DNA of 56,609 nucleotides, from the NCBI GenBank assembly GCA_038203935.1, contig JBBRDM010000006.1, forward strand, positions 1-56,609, given 5' to 3'. Below the pieces are notes generated by a model. It was not told where the DNA came from. It searched no databases and saw nothing but the letters and a program-made list of their open reading frames with translations. The stretch is from JANXSG01 sp038203935 (GTDB taxonomy: Bacteria; Armatimonadota; Chthonomonadetes; Chthonomonadales; Chthonomonadaceae). The position numbers were made by a program, and so were the translations under genes. Positions 1-8,232 of this stretch are shown here, piece by piece. Position 1 is the stretch's first letter. Each line of letters begins with the position of its first letter.

Positions 1-245
1 TAGGCCGTTCTATCCGCACGAAAAAGTGGAAGTACGCGGTTATCGCCCCAGGCATGGATGGCAATAAAGTTTCTTCTTCAGATCACTATGTAGAAGACAG
101 CCTGTATGATTTGGAAATTGACCCGTACGAACGCAATAATCTGGCGAACCTCCCGACGACCAGAGAGATAGCTCACTCCCTGCTTTCCGTTTTGAAACTA
201 CGCATGACACAGGCCGGCGAACCTGAAGCAGAGATTACGATCTAA
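1..245 (+). CDS. Sulfatase family protein, C-terminal fragment
   Basis: The open frame enters from the left edge (frame 3) and ends with TAA at 243-245, so only about 80 C-terminal residues are present. The stretch RSIRTKKWKY followed by SLYDLEIDPYERNNLA matches the usual end of alkaline-phosphatase-superfamily sulfatases, where the C-terminal subdomain packs on the catalytic core and carries an LYDLxxDPxExxNL signature. The catalytic Cys/Ser (C-x-P-S-R) lies outside the window, so substrate and export cannot be judged. In this setting a secreted or periplasmic enzyme removing sulfate from polysaccharide is plausible, but that is inference. Family call fairly secure. Confidence 0.8.
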   Translation, partial: GRSIRTKKWKYAVIAPGMDGNKVSSSDHYVEDSLYDLEIDPYERNNLANLPTTREIAHSLLSVLKLRMTQAGEPEAEITI

Positions 246-262
246 CCATTCTTATTTTGCTC

Positions 263-298
263 TGTACCACAACTATCTAGCATGTGGTACAATATAAT
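263..298 (+). promoter_or_regulatory. Palindromic operator overlapping the vapBC-type promoter
   Basis: A perfect 9-bp inverted repeat, TGTACCACA (263-271) and TGTGGTACA (283-291), has an 11-bp spacer and is followed after one base by a TATAAT hexamer (293-298). No good -35 is visible at the right distance. The half-sites are 20 bp apart centre to centre, two helical turns, as expected for a tetrameric antitoxin or toxin-antitoxin complex repressing its own promoter. Assignment to the RHH antitoxin just downstream is inference from position. Confidence 0.6.
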
Positions 299-321
299 TA
301 TATATTACTGAGGTGAATGCT

Positions 322-573
322 ATGGGAAGTGTGCGGACTTCTACAGTATTGGAAGAGAAAATACGACGAGTGGCAGAACTTAAGGGAATTTCGCGCTCTG
401 AAGTGTTTCGACAAGCTCTGGAAATCTATTGCAATAAAGAGCTAACATCGTCTGCTACTAACAGGTGGGATGATTATTTTGGAGTAGTAGACGGACCGGG
501 AGACCTTTCCACTCGAACTCGAGAAGCGTTCGGCGAAATTATGGATGAGAAAGCGCTTAGATCGCACAAATGA
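322..573 (+). CDS. Ribbon-helix-helix antitoxin (VapB/CopG-like)
   Basis: An 83-residue protein. Its first 45 residues, beginning MGSVRTSTVLEEKIRRVAEL and continuing with GISRSEVFRQALEIYC, show the beta-strand/helix/helix pattern of CopG/Arc DNA-binding domains. The acidic, less ordered C-terminal half would be the toxin-binding tail. I chose ATG 322 over GTG 313 because GAGGTG at 310-315 is a Shine-Dalgarno at the right distance from 322. The stop overlaps the start of the PIN gene (ATGA at 570-573), typical of translationally coupled toxin-antitoxin pairs. It probably neutralises the toxin and represses the promoter through the 263-291 palindrome (inference). Confidence 0.8.
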   Translation: MGSVRTSTVLEEKIRRVAELKGISRSEVFRQALEIYCNKELTSSATNRWDDYFGVVDGPGDLSTRTREAFGEIMDEKALRSHK

Positions 574-998
574 TCGATACTATTATGGATACCGGCCCTC
601 TGGTCGCGATCTTTGACCGCAGGGATCCACTTCGAACTGCTTGTACTGCAATTCTTCGTGTTCATGCTGAGCCTTTTTATACGACTCTGCCAGTGATCAC
701 GGAAGCAATGTATCTCTGTCAGCGTCATCTAGGCTGGCCAGCACAGAAAGCTCTCTGGCAAATGCTGGATCGAGGTGATTTGCTGCTTGAGCATCCTTCT
801 ATGCAGGAGTTATTTCGAATGTCGGAGTTAATGGAGAAATATAGCGACCATCCAATGGATTTCGCCGATGCTTCGTTAGTTGCTCTTGCAGAGCGTCTCT
901 CTTTACATCGCATATTTACGGTTGATTATAACGACTTCTCCACCTATCGCATGCAGCATAACCGCGCGTTCACCATCCTTGGCCCTCGTCCCACATAA
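570..998 (+). CDS. PIN-domain ribonuclease toxin (VapC-like)
   Basis: 142 residues covering one whole PIN domain. The acidic metal-binding positions can be placed: Asp7 in MDTGPL, Glu45 in VITEAMYL, Asp97/Asp100 in MDFADASL and Asp119 in TVDYNDF. VapC toxins use this Mg-dependent site to cut tRNA or rRNA and stop growth. The start ATG 570 overlaps the antitoxin stop by 4 nt. Length and motif spacing are normal, so the pair looks intact. The RNA target cannot be predicted. PIN proteins of this sub-type (MDFADASLVALAE) are widespread in soil bacteria and not always toxic. Confidence 0.85.
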   Translation: MIDTIMDTGPLVAIFDRRDPLRTACTAILRVHAEPFYTTLPVITEAMYLCQRHLGWPAQKALWQMLDRGDLLLEHPSMQELFRMSELMEKYSDHPMDFADASLVALAERLSLHRIFTVDYNDFSTYRMQHNRAFTILGPRPT

Positions 999-1046
999 AT
1001 CCACCCCCGAAGCATATCGATAGATGGTAGAAATAGTAGCCTGGAT

Positions 1047-1598
1047 CTATTCAGGGAATGGTTTTACTGTCAATCCATAGATTGCGCTCAACCAGAGGAT
1101 TATTCCCGTTCCCAGACATCCGATTGGATTAGCCGGCCCCATCGGGAGTGCAAGAGAATAGCCGACTGCCCACACCATCAGAGCAGTTCCTGTAATATAA
1201 TGAACAGGGTATTTAAATACGCTTGCTAGCGGAATGAAATGCAGCCCAATGATAAACATAGCTGCTGCAAATACCCACTCCTTCTGATGGATATTCACCA
1301 GAACATTTCCAGCAATCAGGATCAGGATCCACTGCCCCGCATTCACTATATTGAAGATACTGTCTGCCCTCTTCTTTTCAGGCGATTCCGCATTTCCAAC
1401 CAGCGCTGCTTTATTCTTTTGATACTTGCTCCATGCAAAGCCAAACAGCAATAATGCACATGCTGCGATAACTGTTAGGTAGATGGGCTTCGATCCAAAG
1501 GAGCGATTCGACCAGATAACTATCCAGATACCTCCCATCAAGGAAAAAAACATCGCCCCGATTGCTCGGCTAGCTCGAAATGCTGATGCGGTCGACAT
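1047..1598 (-). CDS. Hypothetical integral membrane protein (about six TM segments)
   Basis: 183 residues, strongly hydrophobic, with about six predicted membrane spans: roughly residues 10-28, 39-56, 86-103, 110-127, 134-153 and 158-176. A Lys-rich loop near residues 58-78 (KYQKNK to KKR) is probably cytoplasmic. I see no catalytic or transport signature; the layout resembles small DUF7010-like membrane proteins, but I cannot confirm that. It converges with the PIN toxin gene, with 48 bp between the two stops, and is followed in the same direction by the receiver-like ORF and SDR gene upstream on the minus strand. Function unknown. Confidence 0.6.
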   Translation of the reverse strand: MSTASAFRASRAIGAMFFSLMGGIWIVIWSNRSFGSKPIYLTVIAACALLLFGFAWSKYQKNKAALVGNAESPEKKRADSIFNIVNAGQWILILIAGNVLVNIHQKEWVFAAAMFIIGLHFIPLASVFKYPVHYITGTALMVWAVGYSLALPMGPANPIGCLGTGIILWLSAIYGLTVKPFPE

Positions 1599-1627
1599 GA
1601 GGTTGAAGCTCCCGACTGAATATATTT

Positions 1628-1918
1628 TTAACTTGGATGATTAGAATCATCAGGATAGATATATTTAATCCTGCCCATCCTGTTCATCGACGTGAAATGA
1701 ATTTCTGCCAAACGCTGTAATATTTTGATCAGCGCATCACTATCCCAGGGGTAGGTAAGATAAGCATCCACCAGAGAGCCGTATCCAACCATTTTCGCAT
1801 CAACAGGTTTCTCACTTGGCTGCAACACAATTTTGTTAATTCCAGCTTCGATTATCTCGCCAACTATCTGATTATTAAGTGGAATCGAGTTTGTAGTCAC
1901 AATGCATTTTAGAGACAT
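1628..1918 (-). CDS. Short hypothetical protein, possibly a receiver-domain fragment
   Basis: 96 residues from ATG 1918 (beginning MSLKCIVTTN). A longer reading from 1963 would overlap the SDR gene by 31 nt. The C-terminal half, SLVDAYLTYPWDSDALIKIL, has the rhythm of the end of a CheY-type receiver (GxDxYLxKPxDxDxL), but the phospho-acceptor Asp and the conserved Lys are not evident, so signalling would not be by ordinary phosphorylation. It may be a degenerate receiver or an unrelated alpha/beta protein. The start lies 15 nt past the SDR stop, so the two could be co-transcribed. Low certainty on function. Confidence 0.4.
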   Translation of the reverse strand: MSLKCIVTTNSIPLNNQIVGEIIEAGINKIVLQPSEKPVDAKMVGYGSLVDAYLTYPWDSDALIKILQRLAEIHFTSMNRMGRIKYIYPDDSNHPS

Positions 1919-1932
1919 TCGTGAATCTGACA

Positions 1933-2694
1933 CTACAACCGTCCGCCGTTCACTCGAACCCACTGCCCGGTTACGAAGCCGGATAGGTCGCTAACGAAAA
2001 AGAGAACGACATTGGCAACATCCTGAGCGGTGCCAAAGCGGCGCAGAGCTGTGGTGTTGATAATTTCAAGCTGGCGTTCGCTATAAGCTTCCGGATTGGC
2101 ATTCGGGTCGCTGCCGCTTTTATCCGTGTGCCCTGGACTGACAGTATTCACTCGAATTCCACGCGGTCCCAGCTCCTGCGCAAGCACCTGAGACATGTGG
2201 TTCGCCGCAGCCTTGCTTGCGCCATAGGAAGATAATCCCTCCATTGGATCGTGGCCCGCCCCGGAGGATATAAAAACAATACTGCCGCCTTTCTGAAGCA
2301 TATCAGATGCCGCGCGAACGCAGTAGAAGGCTCCGTGGACGTTCACATCGAATGGGCGAATCCAGTCCGCAGCGGTCATGGATGTCAGCTTTCCACCCGC
2401 GCCGGCAGCAGCGTCCAGAATGAGATGGTCTACCTCGCGGCCAAACTTTTCGGATACTGTCTTGAAAGCTTCCTCGACCTCGTTTTCACTAGCGATATCT
2501 GCCTGAATGATGCAATGTCCAGCAAAGGAGATACTATTTAGTTCTGCCAGAGTTCGCTGGGCCTGCTCTTCATCAGCACGATAGATGGCAGCAACTCTTG
2601 CCCCGGCTTTTGCAAGATTGATCGAAATCACTCTGCCTATTCCGCGCGTTCCACCGGTGATGACCACACGTTTTCCCGTTAAATCGATATCCAT
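1933..2694 (-). CDS. Short-chain dehydrogenase/reductase (FabG/FabL-like)
   Basis: 253 residues, the standard classical-SDR length. The Rossmann nucleotide site TGGTRGIG is at residues 13-20 and the catalytic set is Ser143/Ser144 (FISSGAG), Tyr157 and Lys161 (SSYGASKAA). The NAG motif after beta-4 is replaced by DAAAGAG, as in some FabL/YgaA-type enoyl reductases. The C-terminus FVTGQWVRVNGG matches the family. The enzyme should reduce or oxidise a carbonyl, hydroxyl or enoyl group with NAD(P)H in the cytoplasm; the substrate is not deducible. GGAG lies a few bases upstream of ATG 2694. No fatty-acid genes are adjacent, so a housekeeping FabG role is doubtful. Confidence 0.85.
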   Translation of the reverse strand: MDIDLTGKRVVITGGTRGIGRVISINLAKAGARVAAIYRADEEQAQRTLAELNSISFAGHCIIQADIASENEVEEAFKTVSEKFGREVDHLILDAAAGAGGKLTSMTAADWIRPFDVNVHGAFYCVRAASDMLQKGGSIVFISSGAGHDPMEGLSSYGASKAAANHMSQVLAQELGPRGIRVNTVSPGHTDKSGSDPNANPEAYSERQLEIINTTALRRFGTAQDVANVVLFFVSDLSGFVTGQWVRVNGGRL

Positions 2695-2749
2695 TTTTAC
2701 TCCTTTCTTTAGGAACTATTTACAGGTGGGGCAATTACCAAACCTGTTG

Positions 2750-2776
2750 TATAATCTAGAGGTAACCGAGTATAAT
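2750..2776 (+). promoter_or_regulatory. Candidate promoter region for folK
   Basis: Two TATAAT hexamers (2750-2755 and 2771-2776) lie upstream of folK. The second is preceded at 18 bp by a poor -35, TTGTAT (2747-2752). Either could serve as the -10 of the folK-pilC operon. This rests on base match alone. Confidence 0.35.
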
Positions 2777-2873
2777 TCGTGGTAAACTGCTCGCCCTATA
2801 AGAAACCATGTTTAATCTCTATCCGTAGAAATAACTATCCGGGAGAATTACTACGGACAGTTCGCAAAAATCG

Positions 2874-3401
2874 ATGAAAAAACCTGCTCTAGTCGCTCTG
2901 GGTTTGGGATCCAGCCTTGGTGACCGGATGCAGCACCTTAGAAATGCAGTTCATGCGATCGGCGATGGAACCGGCTGCAGGATTACTGCATTATCATCAA
3001 TATACGAATCGCCGCATATGGGTCTGAAACCTGAGGATGCAGCGAACTACCCGGCTCATCTGAACTGTGTAGTTTGTATAGAGACAGAACTACAGCCATT
3101 AGAACTACTGTCTTTAATTCATAAGATAGAAAATGCAGGCGGACGTATTCGATCAGAACATTGGGGCCCGCGTACGATAGATATCGATATTCTGCTTTAT
3201 GACGATTTACAGATCGACACAGTAAAGCTGCAGGTTCCGCATCCCGAATTGGAGAAACGAGCATTTGTAATTGTTCCGCTCGCAGAGATCGCGGGCAATC
3301 TGGTTCTTGCATCCGGAAAGACGGCTGCAGAACTCGTGCATTCGGAAGCAATAATATCTCAGAAGATTAAGCAGGCTGCGACAAATGAATTTCTTCTATG
3401 A
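2874..3401 (+). CDS. folK: 2-amino-4-hydroxy-6-hydroxymethyldihydropteridine pyrophosphokinase
   Basis: 175 residues, normal for FolK (HPPK), which transfers pyrophosphate from ATP to 6-hydroxymethyl-7,8-dihydropterin in folate synthesis. Diagnostic motifs are LGSSLGDR at the N-terminus, the active-site run RIRSEHWGPRTIDIDILLY (the two Asp of DIDIL bind Mg) and VPHPELEKRAFVIVPLAEI. Other folate genes are not adjacent. The 3' end overlaps the next gene (GspF-like) by 17 nt, an odd operon partner. No strong Shine-Dalgarno is visible before ATG 2874. Confidence 0.95.
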   Translation: MKKPALVALGLGSSLGDRMQHLRNAVHAIGDGTGCRITALSSIYESPHMGLKPEDAANYPAHLNCVVCIETELQPLELLSLIHKIENAGGRIRSEHWGPRTIDIDILLYDDLQIDTVKLQVPHPELEKRAFVIVPLAEIAGNLVLASGKTAAELVHSEAIISQKIKQAATNEFLL

Positions 3402-4926
3402 AGCAATAGACACAAATGGAGAGACCGTGGTGGGCAAAGTAGATGCCACTAACGAGGCAGATGCCCATCGACGCCTGCGCCAGCGCGGGTTCGATCCGCA
3501 GTCAATTGCGGCTGCTCCGGATGCCAATCAAGCGGCTGCTCCACCCAGACTCACCGTTTCCGAAGAACTAATGCCGATGGATTTAAACAGCACGCAGATG
3601 CTCTCAGTCCAGAGCGCCGGTTCTGCGCTGCCCCTGTTACATGTTCAAAGCGCACCCACGCTTGAACCAATTGCGCAGCCAACTTTAAATGCCCAGCCAT
3701 CTCCCATGCTGGATACTATTGCGCAGACGTCGCCCATGCTCGATACCACTGCTAAGTCAGCGTCTGCTGCGCTTCCCGTAACTCATAGTAATAAGATAGG
3801 TAATATCACCCTCGCTGGAAACGCTGCAAGGACCGGTGCAAAGATCACCCTGCAGCAGCCCAGCCCAAATGGACTGAGGGTAGTTCAGGGCGGGCCGCAA
3901 GTTCAAGTTTCAAAAAGAGGCGGAGCCAGCACCAAAGATCAGCTTCTCTTTTTTCAGCAGCTTGCATCCCTGGTGCGAGGCGGTATCAGCATCTACTCAG
4001 CACTCGAGAATCTAGCCCCGCGTACCGCCAATAAAAATTTGCGTGAGACCGCGCTTGAGATGGCTGAAACCGCTCGCCGAGGCAGTTCTATCTCCGATGT
4101 GATGGCTCAAAATCCAAATCTCTTTCCAGACCACGTTACTGCGATGGTGAAAGCAGGTGAACTGGGAGGCTTTCTGGAGATTGCGCTGGAAGAGGTTGCG
4201 ACCTCCATCGAGCAGAATATCGCTCTTTATCGCTGGGCATGGGTTCCTAAATTAATGGCTGGTCAGGCGCTTTTCGTAGTCGCGCTGGCGCAGCCGTTGT
4301 TTCCGATTGTTTTTCCCGATGCGGAGTTTGGCCGATATCTTACGCTGGTGCTGCTCAGAAATATTCCGCTGGCGCTGCTGTTGATGGGAGCGATTTCGAT
4401 TTTTAACAAGAAGCTCCAGACTCCGAGATACAGAAGATTCAGAGATAATATGTCTCTGAAGACCAGACCATTTGGAGAGCTTCAGCGAAAGACGGCCATC
4501 ACAAATTTTGTACGAACGCTGCGACGAATGTTCCACGCGGGGATTAATCCGATACAGGCGTGGGAATGCGCGATGAACACCTCCTCGAATATCGTGATCA
4601 GAGAAAAATTAGGCGATTCGTATTGGCTCATGCAGCAGGGCGCTTCCCTTCCTGAAGCCTTTGCCGCATCCGGGCTTTTTACAAACTCCGTCGATCAGCT
4701 TATCATGACAGGGCACCACTCAGGCGAAATTGTCGAATCGCTGGATAAAATCGCGCAGTATTACGACCAGGAAGTACAGCAGGCTACCCGCAAGAGCCAG
4801 TTCATGATATTCAGAATCGGAATGCTCGCGATGATAATTCTTGGCGGGGGCGCGCTGATCTGGATGGCGCACACCTATTTCAGTGGAATATTCGACTACG
4901 TCGACAAAATGTTCCCGCAGGACTAA
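3385..4926 (+). CDS. Type II secretion / type IV pilus inner-membrane platform protein (GspF/PilC family), copy 1
   Basis: 513 residues. The N-terminal 45 residues (FFYEAIDTNGETVVGKVDA, then RLRQRGFDP) form the small conserved leader domain of the family. A low-complexity Ala/Pro/Gln/Thr linker of about 130 residues follows, with repeated SPMLDT units. Two GspF domains come next (about 185-310 and 380-505), each a helical bundle followed by a membrane segment (about 285-305, 325-345 and 477-500). The protein would anchor the assembly ATPase and help polymerise pilins or pseudopilins. Usual GspF proteins are about 400 residues, so the linker is the surplus. No ATPase gene is nearby. Confidence 0.85.
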   Translation: MNFFYEAIDTNGETVVGKVDATNEADAHRRLRQRGFDPQSIAAAPDANQAAAPPRLTVSEELMPMDLNSTQMLSVQSAGSALPLLHVQSAPTLEPIAQPTLNAQPSPMLDTIAQTSPMLDTTAKSASAALPVTHSNKIGNITLAGNAARTGAKITLQQPSPNGLRVVQGGPQVQVSKRGGASTKDQLLFFQQLASLVRGGISIYSALENLAPRTANKNLRETALEMAETARRGSSISDVMAQNPNLFPDHVTAMVKAGELGGFLEIALEEVATSIEQNIALYRWAWVPKLMAGQALFVVALAQPLFPIVFPDAEFGRYLTLVLLRNIPLALLLMGAISIFNKKLQTPRYRRFRDNMSLKTRPFGELQRKTAITNFVRTLRRMFHAGINPIQAWECAMNTSSNIVIREKLGDSYWLMQQGASLPEAFAASGLFTNSVDQLIMTGHHSGEIVESLDKIAQYYDQEVQQATRKSQFMIFRIGMLAMIILGGGALIWMAHTYFSGIFDYVDKMFPQD

Positions 4927-4957
4927 ATCTACCTCCGGAAGAGAGAAGAGGGCAGCT

Positions 4958-6538
4958 ATGCCGGTTTTTGTATATAGTGCGAAAGACAATAGCGGCGGCG
5001 TCATGGAAGGCTCCATAGACGCTGCATCCATGCCGAGAGCTACCGAACAGCTTATTGCTCAAGGTCTGGAGCCTGTCCAGATTCAGCTTGCAGCAGCTCC
5101 GCCCGATGTGACAGCAGAGATTGCAGCTATGTCTACTAGGCCGGCGCTTGTCGATCTCAGCCAGCCCGCCGAGCAGATGCATGCTGCCGCGAACAGTGTC
5201 TTTGGAACTTCGCCTGTGGGTGCTGCAGCCCAAACTAATCAGCAGCCGCTGGAACCATGGCAGCGAGGAGGCGCACTACCCCAGCCCCCTTCCAATACTC
5301 CCCAGCCTACCATACCGATCACGCTGCCGACTCAGTCGATGGGCGCAGCTGCGCTTACCTCTGCACATCAGAGTATTGGCGGGCCAAATAATAGAGTAAG
5401 TCCCCTGTCTCCCGCCAGCAGTCGAGAAGTGGCTAAAGACCGGGAGCCGTCTATCGCTCAGAGATTTAACGAGCGCGTCGTCTATCCTATTTTTTCAGGT
5501 GTGATTTTAAAGGAAATGGCTCCATTTTATCGCCAGTTTGCTACGCTGATTAACGCTGGCCTGTCCATCCATCAATCTCTTATTGGCCTCGAAGGCAACA
5601 CCCAGAATAAAAAGCTCAAGGAGGTTGCACGGCAGGGACATTTGCATGTTCAAAGTGGCGGAAAGATTTCCGAGGTAATGGCATCTTACCCGTGGATTTT
5701 CCCTCCGATGCACACCGAGATGATCCGGGCAGCCGAGATGGGCGGCATGCTGGACGATACGCTGAAACAGGTGGCTGGCTATGTTGAGCACGAGATCGAA
5801 ATCAGGCGCATGATCAGCTCAGAAACATTCTATCCTAAAATGGTTCTGTTTGCCGCCTTGATGATTATGGGTAAGAGTGGATTTATGGGGATGCCGGCGG
5901 TATCCAATCTTGTGCTGGGCGGCATGGGGAAATCCACTTATGGAATGATGGATTATCTGAATGATACCGTTTTCTTCGGACTGGAAATCCTGGTGCCGAT
6001 CTGGATAATATCCGTAGTATTCCGGCTGTTTTTCTTCAACAACACGGCTGTTCGCGAAGCCTGGGATCGATTCAAACTTTCTATTCCCGTTTTAGGCAAG
6101 CTGATTAAAATGTTTACCGTTGCCAAGTTCCTGAGAGTATTTTCTGCGCTCTACCGAACAGGATTCGCTATGGGAACCTCGATGGAGATTGCTGCCGCCT
6201 CGTCTGGAAACTCAATGATTCGGAAAGTATGTGCAGACGCCGTCATCGCTGCTGAACGTGGCGGGATGGTATCCGTTGCTTTGAGAAAGACCAACTTTTT
6301 CGAGCCGCTCGTTCTGGACATGTTTCATACGGGCGAAACCACTGGAAAGCTGGATGTGCTGCTTGATAAAATGGCAGACTACTACGAAGCAGAAGGAAAA
6401 TCGAAGGCGCATATCGCTGCGCTCATTTTCTCGACCATGGTTTTACTGCTGGTCGGAATCATGGTAGGGATGACCGTCGTGGGCTTCTATATGGGGCATT
6501 ACAGTTCAGTGAGTTCTGCAGGAGCTGGAGCAGAGTGA
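4958..6538 (+). CDS. Type II secretion / type IV pilus inner-membrane platform protein (GspF/PilC family), copy 2
   Basis: 526 residues from ATG 4958, preceded by a purine-rich site (GAAGAGGG at 4945-4952); a longer frame to 4883 overlaps copy 1 and looks non-coding. Architecture matches copy 1: leader domain MPVFVYSAKDNSGGVMEGSI, a Pro/Gln/Ala-rich linker (about 50-185), then two GspF domains with membrane segments near 290-312, 345-370 and 492-516. The two genes are 31 nt apart and are clearly paralogues, but diverged enough that they are not a recent duplication. They may form a heteromeric platform feeding the pseudopilins encoded at 14.9 and 25.5 kb (inference). Confidence 0.85.
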   Translation: MPVFVYSAKDNSGGVMEGSIDAASMPRATEQLIAQGLEPVQIQLAAAPPDVTAEIAAMSTRPALVDLSQPAEQMHAAANSVFGTSPVGAAAQTNQQPLEPWQRGGALPQPPSNTPQPTIPITLPTQSMGAAALTSAHQSIGGPNNRVSPLSPASSREVAKDREPSIAQRFNERVVYPIFSGVILKEMAPFYRQFATLINAGLSIHQSLIGLEGNTQNKKLKEVARQGHLHVQSGGKISEVMASYPWIFPPMHTEMIRAAEMGGMLDDTLKQVAGYVEHEIEIRRMISSETFYPKMVLFAALMIMGKSGFMGMPAVSNLVLGGMGKSTYGMMDYLNDTVFFGLEILVPIWIISVVFRLFFFNNTAVREAWDRFKLSIPVLGKLIKMFTVAKFLRVFSALYRTGFAMGTSMEIAAASSGNSMIRKVCADAVIAAERGGMVSVALRKTNFFEPLVLDMFHTGETTGKLDVLLDKMADYYEAEGKSKAHIAALIFSTMVLLLVGIMVGMTVVGFYMGHYSSVSSAGAGAE

Positions 6539-6583
6539 TTTTTATCAAAATCAAAAAAACTGTCCACTCGATGGTGAACACTG

Positions 6584-7900
6584 ATGAGTAACTCGCAGCC
6601 CACTTACTACGAGTTATTGGGAGTATCGCCGTCCGCTTCTCAAGATACAGTCAAGAAACGCTACCGAGAACTCGCACGCAAATACCATCCGGATGTAAAC
6701 CCCATGCCGGAAGCCGCACAGCAGATCAAGGTTATAAATGAAGCCTATCATACGCTCGGCGATACTGATAAACGGCAAGTCTATGATGCGAATCTCGCTT
6801 TGATGCGCAAAGCCGCAGCAGATCGTGATGAAAGCAAAGCTCGTCCACCTCAGACAAATAATCCGCCGCACTCGCCTCAAAGATCGAGCACACCGCCATC
6901 TGCGGGATATAATGGATTTGGGACTACCCGGCCCGATCCGTTTCCTGAGGCAGACCGGACTCGACCCAGGCCGGCGAATAATGCAAGCAGCCAAGCTCAG
7001 AATAACACCAGCGGCCAGAATTCGAATACCTCGAGGAAAGCAACAGCAGCTTTCAACACAGCAGATCGTCTGCTGGCTGAGGCAAAGCTTGCATTCATCA
7101 ATCACCGTTACGATACTGCAGAAAACCTGTGCCAGCAGGCGCTCATGATAGACCGAAGAAATGCCGTTGCACATGAAATATTGGGTGATATCTATCTAAA
7201 AAAACGGCAGCGTGACCGTGCTGGAACTGCTTACTCCTACTCCATACAGTTTAATCCTCGGAACTACTCGGTTCAGGCCAAATTAGAGTCGCTGGGAGCG
7301 ACAGGCTACAATCAACGTCAATCATCCGGCTCAGCGGCACACACGGTATCTCCGGGCGGATGGCGATTTCCCATTAATTTTGAACACGATCTTATTGGAA
7401 TAGTGCTAACCGTAGTATTATCTGTAATGCTGCTTGCGAGTGGAATTGTTTTGTGGAACGTACCCGGGGAGGTTATTTTTTCAGGTTTTTCATTCAATTT
7501 CTTCATTGCTGCTGCGCTGGCAGGAATTTGTGCAGGTGGATTGATGGCGCTCTACGCCGGTTTGAGACCTTTGAAGGAAGAGCTATTTCGAAGAGAGCAG
7601 CGGCCGGATGGCCAGCCAATTACAGCAAACGTGGGAAGTGTCCTTATCATTTCATCGCTGCTGTGGTTTTATGCCTCACTGCTGCTGTATATTGGTATTG
7701 CCGCACCACGCGGCCGCCTCAGCAGTTCTGTAATACGAATATATGGCTGCGTCATAGTGCTGACAATTCTCAGCGCTCTTATTTATCAAACCAAAGATGG
7801 AGCCACCGGATTATCCATCGCTGCACTTAGCGGAAACATATTATTCCCAGCGTGCGTACTAGGGTGGGCACTCGGTGATTCGTTTCGACTAAAAGCCTGA
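6584..7900 (+). CDS. J-domain protein with TPR and four C-terminal membrane segments
   Basis: 438 residues. Residues 7-70 are a J domain with the essential HPD at 35-37, so the protein can stimulate an Hsp70 (DnaK) ATPase. A disordered Pro/Ser/Asn/Arg-rich linker follows (about 78-155), then TPR-like helices (about 160-235, LLAEAKLAFINHRYDTAENL and following). The C-terminal third has about four to five hydrophobic spans (about 272-292, 302-325, 350-370, 385-402 and 410-430). There are no Gly/Phe or zinc-finger regions, so this is a type III J protein that would recruit DnaK to the membrane. It lies 45 nt after the second GspF gene, so a link with pilus/secretion assembly is possible. Confidence 0.8.
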   Translation: MSNSQPTYYELLGVSPSASQDTVKKRYRELARKYHPDVNPMPEAAQQIKVINEAYHTLGDTDKRQVYDANLALMRKAAADRDESKARPPQTNNPPHSPQRSSTPPSAGYNGFGTTRPDPFPEADRTRPRPANNASSQAQNNTSGQNSNTSRKATAAFNTADRLLAEAKLAFINHRYDTAENLCQQALMIDRRNAVAHEILGDIYLKKRQRDRAGTAYSYSIQFNPRNYSVQAKLESLGATGYNQRQSSGSAAHTVSPGGWRFPINFEHDLIGIVLTVVLSVMLLASGIVLWNVPGEVIFSGFSFNFFIAAALAGICAGGLMALYAGLRPLKEELFRREQRPDGQPITANVGSVLIISSLLWFYASLLLYIGIAAPRGRLSSSVIRIYGCVIVLTILSALIYQTKDGATGLSIAALSGNILFPACVLGWALGDSFRLKA

Positions 7901-7914
7901 TTTAGCGATACGGG

Positions 7915-8232
7915 TTAAGCCGTTTGAATCTCATCACGATGAGTGGCAGTTTCGCATAACCTTGAAAGCATTTTCAGCCGATGACTCTGACAGACTGCCT
8001 GACGGGTCATGGTGCAGCTTTCCAGATCGATCGAGGCGCCGTCGGGTCCAGAAGATTGTCCGGGATTAAGCAGACAGGAGTGATTTATGTTCGGCTCTTT
8101 TGCTGTTATCAAAGGTGCAGAATTGAGATGAAGCGAGGAGCTTGCTGAGGATGGCTTCTGACAAAATGCACATGTCCGGTGTTTCCTGTGATCAGCGTCG
8201 AGACTATATCCCGGTATCTCATTATTTAGCAT
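7915..8232 (-). CDS. Hypothetical small Cys-containing protein
   Basis: 105 residues, no recognisable family. It has six cysteines (21, 24, 53, 73, 81, 93), including a CxxC pair (TCAFCQ), and no hydrophobic segment. What makes it more than a random frame is GAGGAAG placed seven bases before ATG 8232 and an AT-rich presumptive promoter region beyond. It converges on the J-domain gene, stop to stop 14 bp apart. Base composition is ordinary. It could be a metal-binding small protein or a chance ORF; I give even odds. Confidence 0.4.
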   Translation of the reverse strand: MLNNEIPGYSLDADHRKHRTCAFCQKPSSASSSLHLNSAPLITAKEPNINHSCLLNPGQSSGPDGASIDLESCTMTRQAVCQSHRLKMLSRLCETATHRDEIQTA

